DNA of 49,453 bases from Tubiluchus corallicola (Eukaryota; Priapulida; Priapulimorpha; Priapulimorphida; Tubiluchidae), in NCBI GenBank assembly GCA_030141605.1, contig JAQGDQ010001290.1, positions 1 through 49,453 of the forward strand, written 5' to 3'. This document shows, in pieces, positions 34,201 to 47,625 of this stretch (position 1 is the first letter of the stretch; each line of letters starts with the position of its first letter). The translations under genes and the position numbers were made by a program. Under the pieces are notes generated by a model, which made no database searches, had not been told where the DNA came from, and saw only the letters and a program-made list of their open reading frames with translations.

Positions 34201-37200
34201 TCACGATTTATTTATCTTATTTTTATTAATTATTAGTTTTTAATTATTATCATTAGTCATATTATTACATTCTCTTGTTAAAACATTAAAAATCCCACAC
34301 AAGAAATTTCAGCTATAAAATAAGTCTATTTCTTTATATACAGTCTAAACTCTCATCCTTCATTGAATTGTTGGCTTCCTTGCTTCATGGAAAATTTTAC
34401 CTGGGCCGTTGGTTTTCAGAGATCACTTAGTAAGCATGTGACTTAACTGAGAGAACAATGTATAGTGTTATTAACGATTTATGAAAATAAAGTTCACCTT
34501 ATTCCTGATCTAGTTCCATTCTGCTTGATCTAGTGTCTTAGCAATTACCTTCAGAACTTCTTCATATAAACTAAGCGTGAGGTAGCTTTTATTAATTGGA
34601 GCTAATTTTTAAATACATTGAACATAATAACACATTTTTTATAAAACAAACAGAAACCCCTCGATCAATCAGTTTAAAACCTTTAATAAAACACATTATA
34701 CATAATTTATACTAGCAATATAAACCAATAGGACACTCTGCTTTGGGGTCGTCCATATGTAAAGATATCAAGTTTAGAATAGGTGGGTGGTAGGAAACAT
34801 GAAATGCCATCATAACGCAAGGTAGGTAGGTATTTCAGTCATGATATTGTTATCTGACTTCATGTTTTTCACATGTTCACCATGTATTTCAAAAATCTAT
34901 GAAGGCACATCTAAAGTGCTGTCATCAACATCAAAAGCAGCAGATTGCACCATCGGCAACAGTGTAATTAAAAGAACAACCAACTCGTCCAGTACGTCTG
35001 GCAGTGATGCGGAACAAGGAACAGCTGGCGGTAATCAGCCATGAGTTCAGTGAATTGGGGCAGCCACTGCCTCCATCGCACATGCCAGTAGAATCTGCTG
35101 ATGGTTTCCTGTTAATTAACACAAGTCCTTGGGGAAGAATAATTTATAAAACGTATAAAAACTACATCAATGTGATATTGATATCAATCTAAGGGGTAGG
35201 TAGATGGTGGGACATATCAAGACTTTACGAAGCCCTAGGCTGATAATTCTGTTCCACCCATTTCTATTGTGAAATTATGGTTGTTTGTGTAACGAGCAGA
35301 TTAAACAATTACTTGTGTTGTATTAGAAGCACTATTAACCTAAGTGGTCATTATTAATTGCATGTATGTGCATAGCGCTTATGTTCAAGCAGGCTGCACA
35401 ATTGCTCAGTGTATAATACTTTGCACCTGTTCGTTATGTGGCACTTATATAAAAGCTGCCCACAGTAACTGCCTGTAATGTGTAATAAAATGTGCCCTTT
35501 ACATGAATATGAAAGTATACGTATTTTCTGAGGACAATAAGAATTTTTCCTAAATGGTGACACCCTCAGACTTTCACGCCTTAGGCTGTAGCCTAGTTAG
35601 CCTATTAGTTAATACACCCCTGGTGGTGGCACATATGATAATGCAATTAGAACACAAGGCAGGTCCTCAAAATTGGCCGAAAACTTGATATCATTATATG
35701 CGGAGGGCCCCTTTCATTATACAGACCTGAACAAGTTTGAAATACCCTAGTGGAATGAATGATGAGCATAATTGGTTACAATTGAGTGGCACTTACTGGT
35801 CCATTTCTTTTTTTATTTCCTGGTAACTGAGACCTTTTAGTCGTGCATAAAACCAAAGGTGCTCTGACACGGAAAGCTTATCAAACAACACATTATGCTG
35901 CGGACACATGCCCAACGACTGCCGAATTTCATCCATTTCTGTGCGGATGTCGTGTCCATAAATAGTAGCAAAACCAGATGTGGGCGGAAACAAACCAGTC
36001 AAAATTGACCTAAAATGCACGTAAACCGAAAATGAGTGTAGGTTATGAATAGGTATTTCAGCTTCTAAAAATTCATCTGTGCCACTTCAGTTGGGAATAG
36101 CTTTAAAAACTTAAATTTAAAAGTTTACCCTAACTGTTAGTAGCTTTAAAAACTTAAATTTAAAAGCTTACTATAACTGTTAGTAGAAACAGAAAGGCGT
36201 CCATCATCTGACCGGCCAAAATCAAAATTTGGAATTTAAAAATTATTTTGAAAAATTTTTGTTTCATTTTCCGCTGAGTCGCATGCTAGATAAAAGTAAA
36301 GTGTATGACCACCCAGTAAAAAACCGCACATGTCATAAGATCTCTCGCAAGACCAGACAATATTATGGATGTTTATTGATGGTAGTGTGTGTTTTCAAAT
36401 AGAAGCCTCCCCATTTATCGATAAATAAAGCAGCTGGCATTTTAAATAGGTAGTATATGTGGACCAGCAATGATTTACCTGTCAAAATCTCTACCAGTGT
36501 ACATGCAGTATTCAAAATAAATCCATTGTGATAAAAACTACGGACATATGAATAGTTTAGTTTGTTATATGGGAGCTCATTACTTATGCACGAATTTCTT
36601 AAGAAATTTTTTTAATGGCTTAGTAAAATCTTGTTTGTTTGCACCACCCTGAGCAATCAACTAATTTGCATAGTGAAGTTACGTTTATGTATATCACTTA
36701 CATAGTGTCGATTTTTAGACAATCGATTTCCATTGTCTAGGCAATTTTTATCTAGACACTAAATAAATTAAGGTTAAGTAATTGGTCATCTGCAGCGCAT
36801 TACGAACTTGCTTTTAAGATATATGACAACTACAATAGAATACAATGAATATTACCCAGGTAAATGTAGGTAAAATATATTTAATATTTAATAAAGCAGA
36901 ATTTTTCATGTTTGAGGAAGTCTGTGTACCAGAATTCAGATCTCATTCGAGGCCTCCAAAATGTGCTTAAATACAGGAAAATGCGATAGTGGCCGGGGCT
37001 CCACCCTAGCTGCTTGTGTGTCAATTTTTTTAAAATTTTTCTGATGGCGCCCATGAGTCGTTACTGCAGCATACAGAAATTAGAAGGTGGATCTACATTT
37101 TATACTGGCATTGATCAATACTACTGTTAAATGACATTAATCAATACAATCACTCAGTAACTTTTTTCCGGTTATTTGTCACTTCGAGGATTTACACCTC

Positions 37201-40200
37201 TCAGGTGCCGTTCAGTCTGATTCAGTCAAGTGCAATTAAACAATTAGCAAAGTAAGAAATGTTGCCATCTGCTGCTTCTCTGACAGCAAAAGGGGAAGCA
37301 CATTTAAGTTGATAAGTGATAACACGTGCATTTCATTCCTTGGCTGGATTGAAAAGTCAACAATTGCAAGGCAGATCAGTTACGGGAAACAAAATTAATA
37401 TAGATTTTCATGAAGCTGCACTTGCTGTTCATATAATTTGCTTTTATGTTGTTCACATAATTAGTTAAGACTGTAAGGGTAATAATATTTAGGCCTATTT
37501 TTCTGTTGTTGTTACCATTGGTGTACTACATATTGGCACACTACGCTACACTAACGACGAATTGACGCACTCCATGCCATGTCATGCGTCGGTGGCTAAA
37601 AAATGTCTGCATCCATAATTTCCAGGTAATTACCAAATCAGTAAACATCCCTAAACAATATTGTTGGCAATAATTGCTAAACAGAAATTTTACAAACGAC
37701 ATAAAAATGAATTAATTTCACTTAACGAGTGAATCAAAAATTAAAAAAACAGTCGATCATCACTTTTGCAGTATTTTAATTTTTGCATCATTGTCATTGG
37801 TCATGATCATGAATAGTGTGGATAGCAAATGTTTTTTTCAGTGAACGAACGATAAAAACTTACATAGTCGTAGTTTTGCCGGCACCATTGTGGCCAAGAA
37901 AGGAGGTGATCTGACCTTCGTACAAATTCAAACTCAGTCGGTTTACAGCTCGTCTGCTTTCATTGCCATAATCCTAAAATTCAAGCCAGCATTCAGAACA
38001 GTAACAATTCCAACACGATATTATCCTTTGAGTTTCTGCAACATATCTGCTGCACTAGTACGGATACGGAACCAAACACAAGCTTGAACATTTTTAAATA
38101 CAAGTTAGACTTTTCTAAGTTTTGATCCCATGTCTTCCAGTCTGTCAAGTAAGTATTCTATCAAAATAGTAGCAAATGTGGCAGATGTTGTCGGATTTGC
38201 AAGAAAGCTACAGTGGCCGCCGCTTATTATGGACAGCCGGTTATTGTGGACAGCCGGTTATTGTGGACAACTCGCGAGGGACGGAATTTTCCCCTAATAA
38301 AATCCGCCGGTTAATATGGACAATCGCCGCTTAATATGGACAGCGAACATTCTTGGCACGTGAACCAGCCGTGCCAACCACGGCCTGCGCGCATGATTGA
38401 AAAGAGCTTCCCGCTCTGCTGCCTGTGTGAGTCATTGCATCAGTCAGTTCGCCGTTTGCCGTGGCCCGTGAAGGTTGGGTGACCTGGTGCAATGCGTTGC
38501 TGCAGCAAAAACCGAAGTTGAAGATTCCGAAGAAGACGACGATGAGGAAGAAGCGGAGCCTGTTCAATAAAACAGGAGACGAGTTGATACAGACAGTTTT
38601 TTGCCTTTTTTAATGAGGGGGAAGGGTCTTCATGGGTCACTTCGCTTAATATGGACAGCCGCTTAATATGGACATACACTGCTGGCCCGAGGTGTCCACA
38701 ATAAGCGGCGGCCACTGTATTTGCAACAATTTGCAAAGTGTAGTTTTTGAATATTCTCTCTACCATAAAGCTAACAGTGGTAGAGAAGATCTCCTTAAAC
38801 GTCTGAGGATTCATCATGGTGAATACACCAGTAAAATGCTCCAGCACCTCTTTCTCTTCTTTTGATCGCACAGTCTCTTGCTGTGCTGTCCTTAGAATAC
38901 TCTGGTCAGTTGCCGTGTAGTTGATACTATAAACACATTATATTGTTCATTATATTGCATGAACACATTAACATGATTACCCACTTGTGGACTTCGACAA
39001 AGTTCACTAATCACTAGTCATTACTCAACAGCACCGCCCATCCAATAAGTCGATTAGTTCACAAACTACGTTAACCAATTACCCAACCAACTGACCGGGC
39101 AGTCAGTTAACTACACAACTAGCCAGCCAGCCATGTAGCAAACAAGCTTATCAGCAAATTATAAACAGCCACACTCATTACTTCATATCAAGGCATTTGA
39201 GTTCAACAGATTCTGGATGTGTAATTCTAAGCTGAGGTGCTAATAGTTACAGCTATGCTCAAAACAAAACTACTACCATGTTGTACCTTAACTAGATTAT
39301 CAATGCAAACACCCAGACGGAGATGTACAGGTTCATCTTCAATAAGAGTAGCATTTGTCGCAGTATTAATAGCAGCTGCCTGGTCTTCTTCCGTTACGGA
39401 TAGAGAAGACGCACAGCACCAAAATTTTTGCCATTCGTCATCATTGTACTGATTGCCAAACCAATATGATGGTGTAAATGGAAAATACCAGGGTTTTGGT
39501 AGCCCGTATGAACCTGAGAATAAAGTCAATGGTTAAGCTGATTGCATACATAGAAGAATGACTCAAGCTAATATGAAATAATGCTGACCAATTTTGAACA
39601 GAAGAAACAATATTATAGCATCTGAGCTATGACTGTGAGGTTTATAATACACAGGTTGAAACCCAGAGTTTTAGAAAAAACATTAAAAAACAGTACTTTT
39701 AGGCACAGAACAGAAACAAATAAATTAATGCAAAAATTAGTATAGAATATGGCTTTTTTTGTGTAATAATGAAGGAATAACAGAAGTGATTCTAATGAAC
39801 GATTCTCAACACAAATTAAATGGAAAAGCAAAAATGTTAACGTAAAGTAAACTCACAAAAGACCTATCTAAACAACAGTTGCAAGATTATGAGATGCAAC
39901 TATACCTGGATAAACGTGTTCTATATACCACATAAGCATTGCATATATCACGGAATCTACTATCATCATCACCGCCACCTGCTGGAGAGAAAATTCATCA
40001 TCTTCAAGTGGCGACTGTTGAAAGTTTGACCACTGGACACCGACGCCAGCTTCTTCGTAAAATGCGAAGTATTTACCACCCAGCCCAAATGCAGATGTTG
40101 ACATAAGAGACTAAAATAAACATACGAAATTTATTAAAAGTGGCTTCTAATTCACAGCAATATTAACAAAACATAACAATCTTCGAATGCTTACATTAGT

Positions 40201-43200
40201 AGTTTATTACATTTTACATTTTTACATTTGTATTAGGAAAACCAATGTGTCAGGAAAATGGTGTATGGCGAAAATGAAAATCCTAGTGTGCAGTGAAAAC
40301 ATAATAAAAATGTAATAAAACGTATTATGCAGAGGGTCGTTTATGAATCGGATGTCGATCCTGTCATAAAGAACTTAAAACTGTAGAACGACGGTGTATT
40401 TTATCTAACATCATTGGACATGTGGTCATTAAACCGCCTGTTAATATTCCCTTATATTAATTGTTAATTGTTATTAGCTGCAAATTAAGAAGAAAATGTC
40501 ACTAAGCAATTTAGTGTTTTGAATCACACAAGTTTATTTTATTATAGGATATTAGTTTCTCTCAATAAATCACTTCCAACTTATACACTGACACAATAAT
40601 TTGTTAGGAGTTGTGTACTTTAGAGTCAGTTTGGTGCTTGTAAACACAATAGAATGATCTGAGTGCTGAATTATTTACATCGGGTAACTTTTTACCACTG
40701 AAGAATGGCATCATGGCTTACGTGACCAATTATGTTACAGAAGGCAAAATCAAAAGTTTTAATTATGTTATAGTAGGCAAAATCAAATGTTTTAAAGAAT
40801 TTTTTAAACCTAACAACAAATCTTCTTATAACACTCTGTTTTGTGCATATGTTTCTAACACACATGAACACATTAAACTTGTAAATGTTAACTAACTCAT
40901 TAATAAGGATTTCTTCTCTAGTTCAGACTCTTAAAGCAAAAGCCAAGTCTCTCGGAAAGTTGAGCTTATTCTAATAGCTGGGAAAAAGCGCCTCGTGTAA
41001 TTAATAATTTCAATTTAGAATCGCTTCACGCTTGGGCACGCTCATTGTGGTGAAAAATGGCACCATCTGATTACAGTGCAATATAAACAGTTATTCTGCC
41101 AAGGGCTTAAGCAATCATTTTTTGACTTATAGAGGGAGGTCTATAAACTAAGTAGCCCACCTGGTACCCACTGTATGCTAGCAAGTTTACATGTGTATCT
41201 GAAAGTCAACAAAAGTATGTAAATTAATTACATTTATGCATTTAATGTATACTATTTACACATTTTACGGTATAATCCTGTGGGTTAAAGCTATGTACCC
41301 ACTTTAAGCTTGGTCATAATTGATCAGAAGACTAATTTTTACACAGTTATATACAACGCTAGAATAACTGGACAACTGAGTGAACTGTAGCAGTTTATCA
41401 ATGCGTATCTTCATCACAGCTTGCCTTCACAGCATTCATGCTGCCCAGCAGTCACCAGCTCACGTCATTTTTTTCAAATATGCCAGCGTGAAATATTTAA
41501 ATTTCATTTTCATTTTTAAGCAAAGCATTCTATGTGCATATCTTGTGCAGTGATTTTAATATTTTTAATTGCATATTAAAATGATATGAATGTTGTTCAA
41601 GGTTCGTTCTTCCTTTAAAGAGAACTTCAACTCACTGCAATGATCTTGATATATCCTGGTAACTGTATATGCGACGATTCTTCTTTGATAGCAATGTACA
41701 TGCACGGTACATAGCTTAAAAAATAGATTATACCAGCACAAGCTGCTGCTAGCTTTGCCTTCGAATACAGAACACTTAGCAAGAATCTAGAAAACAAATG
41801 CTTGTTAGCTGGTGTAGAACAATAAAACACTTTGTATTGGCCAAGCTATAAAAATTTGTAGTCGGGTAAACTATGAGCACTTAAAATTAACATAAAACAT
41901 CTAAGTGCATGCTAATCCAAAGTTGCTTGCTGCTTTATAACTCTGTGTTCTTTATCTTTCAATAACTGAGAAATGTGAAACTTAAAGGAAGACAGGATGA
42001 TTTTTCACATACTATCCCATTTTCAAGTCCGATACGTTTGTATACGTTTTAACACAATTAATACTGCAAAAACATTTCTGATAATTAAATAATAGATTAA
42101 AAATTTAATTAACGGCGGGCGAGCCCAACTATTGATGACATCACAAACTAACATAATTTTCAACAGCAAAAATATTCCATGAGCATGTTGCACGTGTTTG
42201 CGAAAGCAAAAATTGAAAATTCAAATTTCAAAGTTACCGGTGTGCTCACGCAAGAGCTCTCAAACGTGTGTAGTCCATCAGAAACTAACACATCTAAACT
42301 GAGTACCTGTTTTTTGTGCAACGAGTTTCCGAAATGCAGGCACTAGTGCCCGTCTAACTAGTGAACGGCGAAATGCATGTAGCAGCAAAGAACTAGTGGC
42401 GCGAATGCGAAATTGTGTTTGTGTGGTAATATTTCTTAAATCATTTTTGAAAAAATAGTACCCTTTCAACATTTTAAAGAGCAGATTGTTTTGAACTACT
42501 GTTTAAGATTGGGTCCAGTTTTGCTTTAAAAAGACTTAGCTCTGTGTTTAATTTTGTGGCACATAAAAGTGTAATGAATTACCCAGGCTGGAAAAAAGAA
42601 AATCTCCAAAATTAGAGGCAATATAGTTCAACAATTTTTACAAAAATAGCAGTTTTGTAAATACATAACTTAAATAATTTTTGACGCTCAGCTTTTAAAC
42701 CAGGCGATCCCTTAACTTGCTCAGAAATGAATACACACAAATTACTCTTACGAGAAGCAAATAGTCGCGACACCGAAAAGCTCTAAGATAAGAAAGATGA
42801 TGACTGGATTCGAATAAGCCAGCACTTTCCCGTGGCTTAGCATCACAGTAAGTAGCACCATAGTAATTGACATCTGTGAAAACGATGTGATAAACCAGGC
42901 AACCCAATGTACAGCATTGCTGAGACCCATCATTTTCATCACCTATGTAAAACGTAGAATGTTGTTTTATGCACATTTTTTACATAAAGCAGTAATTATA
43001 TAACGTAAAGGGTATAGATATACATATACGCTTAAACATACAATAAAATATAGTCAGAAGAAGCTGATACGTTTTAACCCTTTCACTATGTTGTTGTTTT
43101 TAAGTGGGCTACATTGACTTTTGCACATTTGATAATAACTTCTTGTGGTGTGTTACTAACAGAACCTTGAAAATAAACAAATAGTGGTTCGTTATTGAGT

Positions 43201-46200
43201 ACTAATATTCAATAATAGTTTTATTTCTACACATGTACACACATGTGAGCACACATACATGCACACACACACACGCACGCACACACAATCATAAATAAGC
43301 ATGTACTGTATGTAGTATCGCTCTGTTTTAATTTTCTTTTAATATTTTTTAGGTTTTTAAGCTTTTTTCTTGTTTAATGATAAAACTTTTACTGCCCATG
43401 TACTTGTTTCATAACTGTGAATGTAAATGTATTGCAAATTACTTCATATTGTATTATATGGCTAACATAAGTGCTATGTGCCTGCTGCCATTTTCTTTTA
43501 TAAAAAAATGTATTTTATCAATGTTAGAAAATAAAAAAAAATAAAAATAAACAGCAAGTGTTTTAAAAACAAAACAAAGGTGTTTACCTCTTTTAACCGC
43601 TTCTCTTTCTCGTAGACAATGCTCTGGACAAGCATAGCTACAGAATAAACCCATGAGATGGTGAGACAGAGTGGCATCACATGTTCTATCATGAATAAGA
43701 ACTGATCACTGATGTAGCAAGGGTATGGAAACTGATGAATGTAACTGCCAGGTTCTAAAATATCCCTTTCAGCATGCAAATCTATGACAGACCTTTCTAT
43801 TATGTCCTGCAAAAATATCAATAAGTGTGTGCTTGCAAACCAAAACCGCCCGTCTATAAGTCGGCATAGTTAAAACTACTTTATGATCTTTCAAAGTAGA
43901 ATGCACCAAAAATTTGGTAAAATGTCAATTATTTGTTTTTTACAAAAACAAATGCTAAATATATTGGACCTTTATAGTCTAGCATAAAATTATCAGGAAA
44001 ATACCCAAAAAACACTAAAAATTTCATTTTATATCCCCATACCACCTTTTCTGACTAGAAACTAGTACTGCAATTGTAAAAAACTTATATTTTCAAACAC
44101 CAATGGTAGCTCGTGGAAGCAGTCATTTTGCTTCTGTTTTTTTTTCTGTTCAACAAGACCAGACTTCATCAGGAAGAGCCATCACTTTCGTGTGGTTGCT
44201 AAGTGTTTTGTAGAGACATGACAAAAAACAAAGGCTGACTTTAACAGCAATTTTCTCAAGATTGTTTTCTAGTGCGTAGCCTGCACCTCAACTTCAATGT
44301 GCATTATCTCAGCTCAGAAATAACATACAGCAATGAGCTTGGTATCAAAATGATCCTCATGAAACGGATATTCAACATATGTGAATAACTAGAGAAGGTT
44401 AGTTGCTGACTTATGGACGATTTTGCTATGCAAGCACACATATGACAATGCAATTATTGCAATGAAATCATCTAAAACAATCATAAAGTAAAAAAATATG
44501 GATCTGCGACAGAGTACATGTAGCATTAATAAACTTCGGCTTCAAATTTTCGAAAACTGAAAATGGAACAACAAGTGAAACAGGTTGTCAGTTTCCAGGT
44601 CTCATGATATTTTATTTTTAAACATTGTTTCAAGAATTACGAAATTTGTCAAGATTTATTTATTCCAGTTTAAAGCAAAAAACGCACTTCAGTGTTACAA
44701 CAAATTAATTTAAAATCACGCATACAATAACTCAATATACATAAACATTTAAAGAATCACATATGCAATACACAATCACATATAAGGTCTCGTTTACTAT
44801 AAAACTGGCATACATATAAAAATGCAAATTACAAAAAGATTATACTTAAAACTAATCAAAGTATTTTACTACTGTTATTCTGTTCAAATTTACAACTTAC
44901 GGAAATGTTTATTATCAAATGGAGCAGCAGTTGACGGTATAAAACTATTTTCATACCAATTCATTTCAATCAACAAGTGCATTATCAAAGAATAGTTCTG
45001 TTGATAGGAATTCAGCATCTGTAATGCATAGTCTCTTCTTTTTGTTTTTTCTATGCATTGAGTTAATTGAAAATAATTAGTCTTTAATTGAAAATAGTCT
45101 TACCATTTGAACAACAACTACTGCAGATTATAACACCAACAACACATTGAAAATACTTTAATCTTTTTATTAAAAGTAAATTTAGCATCCAGTCAACAAA
45201 AAAAACGTGTTTTCCTCATTTCTTTTCTTTTTTCTCTGACCTACTCTCGCCTTATCCTTCCACCTTACGTTATATAGTTCTGCTTGCGAATTCATTAGCA
45301 ACAGTATCCCCTGAACTTGGTTCGTTTACAGAAGTTACAATGCACAACAGTGCTTTCGTAAGCAAGCATTTTTCATTTACTGAAGTTACAATGTACAACA
45401 GTGCTTTTGTAAGCAAGCAGTTTCGTTCATCCCTATTTTGTAGCAAGTTTGCTTGCCCAGTCTTTGGTTATTTCGCTTCATTATGAAACAAACAGACGTA
45501 TTCAAAACTTCAAGATTTTTTGAAAAATTAAGAATTTTATCATTTATTTCACCTTTCATTACTCTTGCAGGATGACAAGACACTCCCAACTAAAATACAG
45601 TAGCAACAATGTGAAATAAAACTTTAGAAATACTAGCAATTTTTACCTGAATCCACACGAAACCGAAATAGTAATAGTTGTAACTCCACGACCTTGGTCC
45701 TGGTGACCAGAAAGGGTCACGAACGCTATTAGTATCCCATGTGAAGGAGGCGTTCTGACGGATTTTATATATAACATGATTTGGCAGACTACCATCATCG
45801 TTCATTTGAAAAATTAAACCTACGAATAACCGAAAAAAATCATCTGTGCAAGTTCCAGAAATTAAATCATTTCAGCTGTAATTTAAGCAAACGCTTCTAC
45901 AAAACACAACTAGAAAACTTAAATTTTCCTATATAATGACCAGCTAACTACAAATAAATGGATGTCTTTAAATAATAAAAAACAAAAAATACGAGTAGCT
46001 AAAACAATTTTATCTCTACTGATATAGTGGTTGCCATTGCAGATGATATAAGTAGTTTGCCTTGTAAAATACGTATGACTTTATATTACAGTTTGTTTTA
46101 AATATCTAATTACATATGCTCTTACAATCATGCCAGAATTCTTGAAATTTCATACAGCTACTAATAGATAAATTACTATTCAACATAGCGCAATCTATTA

Positions 46201-47588
46201 TCTTTCTTCCTACCATTTCCTCTAACACATCCTTCTACCCTGCCTGTGTGATCTAACCTTTCTCCCGTTCTTTTTTTGTTCACTCATCCATTCTTTCTTT
46301 ATCGGGTTCACATGACAGTGGGCTTATACAAGCCTTTGCTTCTCTAGCCCACTGCAGTACAATTATTCTTTTATGATAACGATAGTGTATGAAGCATAAG
46401 AATTTAATACAGTAGATGTAATAATTTTGATGTAACTGTGTGCTTAATAATCATTCATTATATTGTACTGAATATGATAATAATAATAAATAAATAAGAA
46501 AACTATTCTGCTGTCAGAAGGATTTGATTAAACCATACACAAGCATATAAACTTACTAGCAAAGACAGTAACATTGTCAAAATATGCTTGCTGAGTAACA
46601 TACTCAACAAGGTCGTCTTCATCTTTAAATCCTTGGAAAACATCGAAACTCAAACCTTCCGTAATGGATATCCAGCTACAGGCTGCACTATCTGTAAGTT
46701 GAATATTGTATTTATTCATTATCCATTATCCATTATACTCTGTCTATAAACTTATAACTTTAAATCAGTAAAAGCTGCTGCTGGCTTTGCGTTATAAATG
46801 AGGACTATGTAAGATGTTCGTGTATTATTGATTATAAGTGTATTTATACACAAATTTCTTGCGGCCCTTTCCTAGTCTCTATATAGAGATATATGGCCAA
46901 CAGGGCCGTTCAAAACAGTAATAAACATTTCATACAATAAATTACATGCACGTTCGGATAAATTTGCCACTGCACATTGTATTACAGTGTGTTTTGTGGT
47001 TGCATCAAACAAAACCGTTTTTCATTTTCAGAAAAAGTATTAAAATTAGGAACATACTGAAAAACTGTGTTCAACATAACATTACGTGCAATGTTATGTT
47101 TTGAGCAGTACAATAAAAAATGGCAATCATCTTCAACAACACACTGCAGACACCACAAACTCCATTTTCATGTGGAATAGGTGGTCTTACATATCTACCA
47201 GGTTATCTACCAATGCCAAATGATGAGCACTAGTTATAAATTTTGTCAAAGCCTTTCTGTAAGTTGAATATTGTATTACAAGAGTCCGTCAATGTTTTTA
47301 CTAGGATGACATTTGGTAGAGTGTATACCTCTGCCAAAGCCAGCAGAGCAGCAAGTTTACTAAACTAAACAGCCACATAGGTTAAGATATCACCAATTAT
47401 TGTTTAAATCATAGCAGTTATATAAACTATAATGGTTAATAATACATAGCATATTAACACACGCCCACACACACACACGCACACACACACACCCGCACAC
47501 ATACGCCTGCACACACATGCCTGCACACACATGCCCGCACAAGCACGCGCATGCTCACACACACACACGCACACGAACACGCACACGC

Positions 47589-47625
<37 letters not shown>

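Noticed and set aside
34841-35192. Short plus-strand frames as a coding gene.
   Set aside because: They lie within a terminal-inverted-repeat element, switch frames and match no transposase I recognise.
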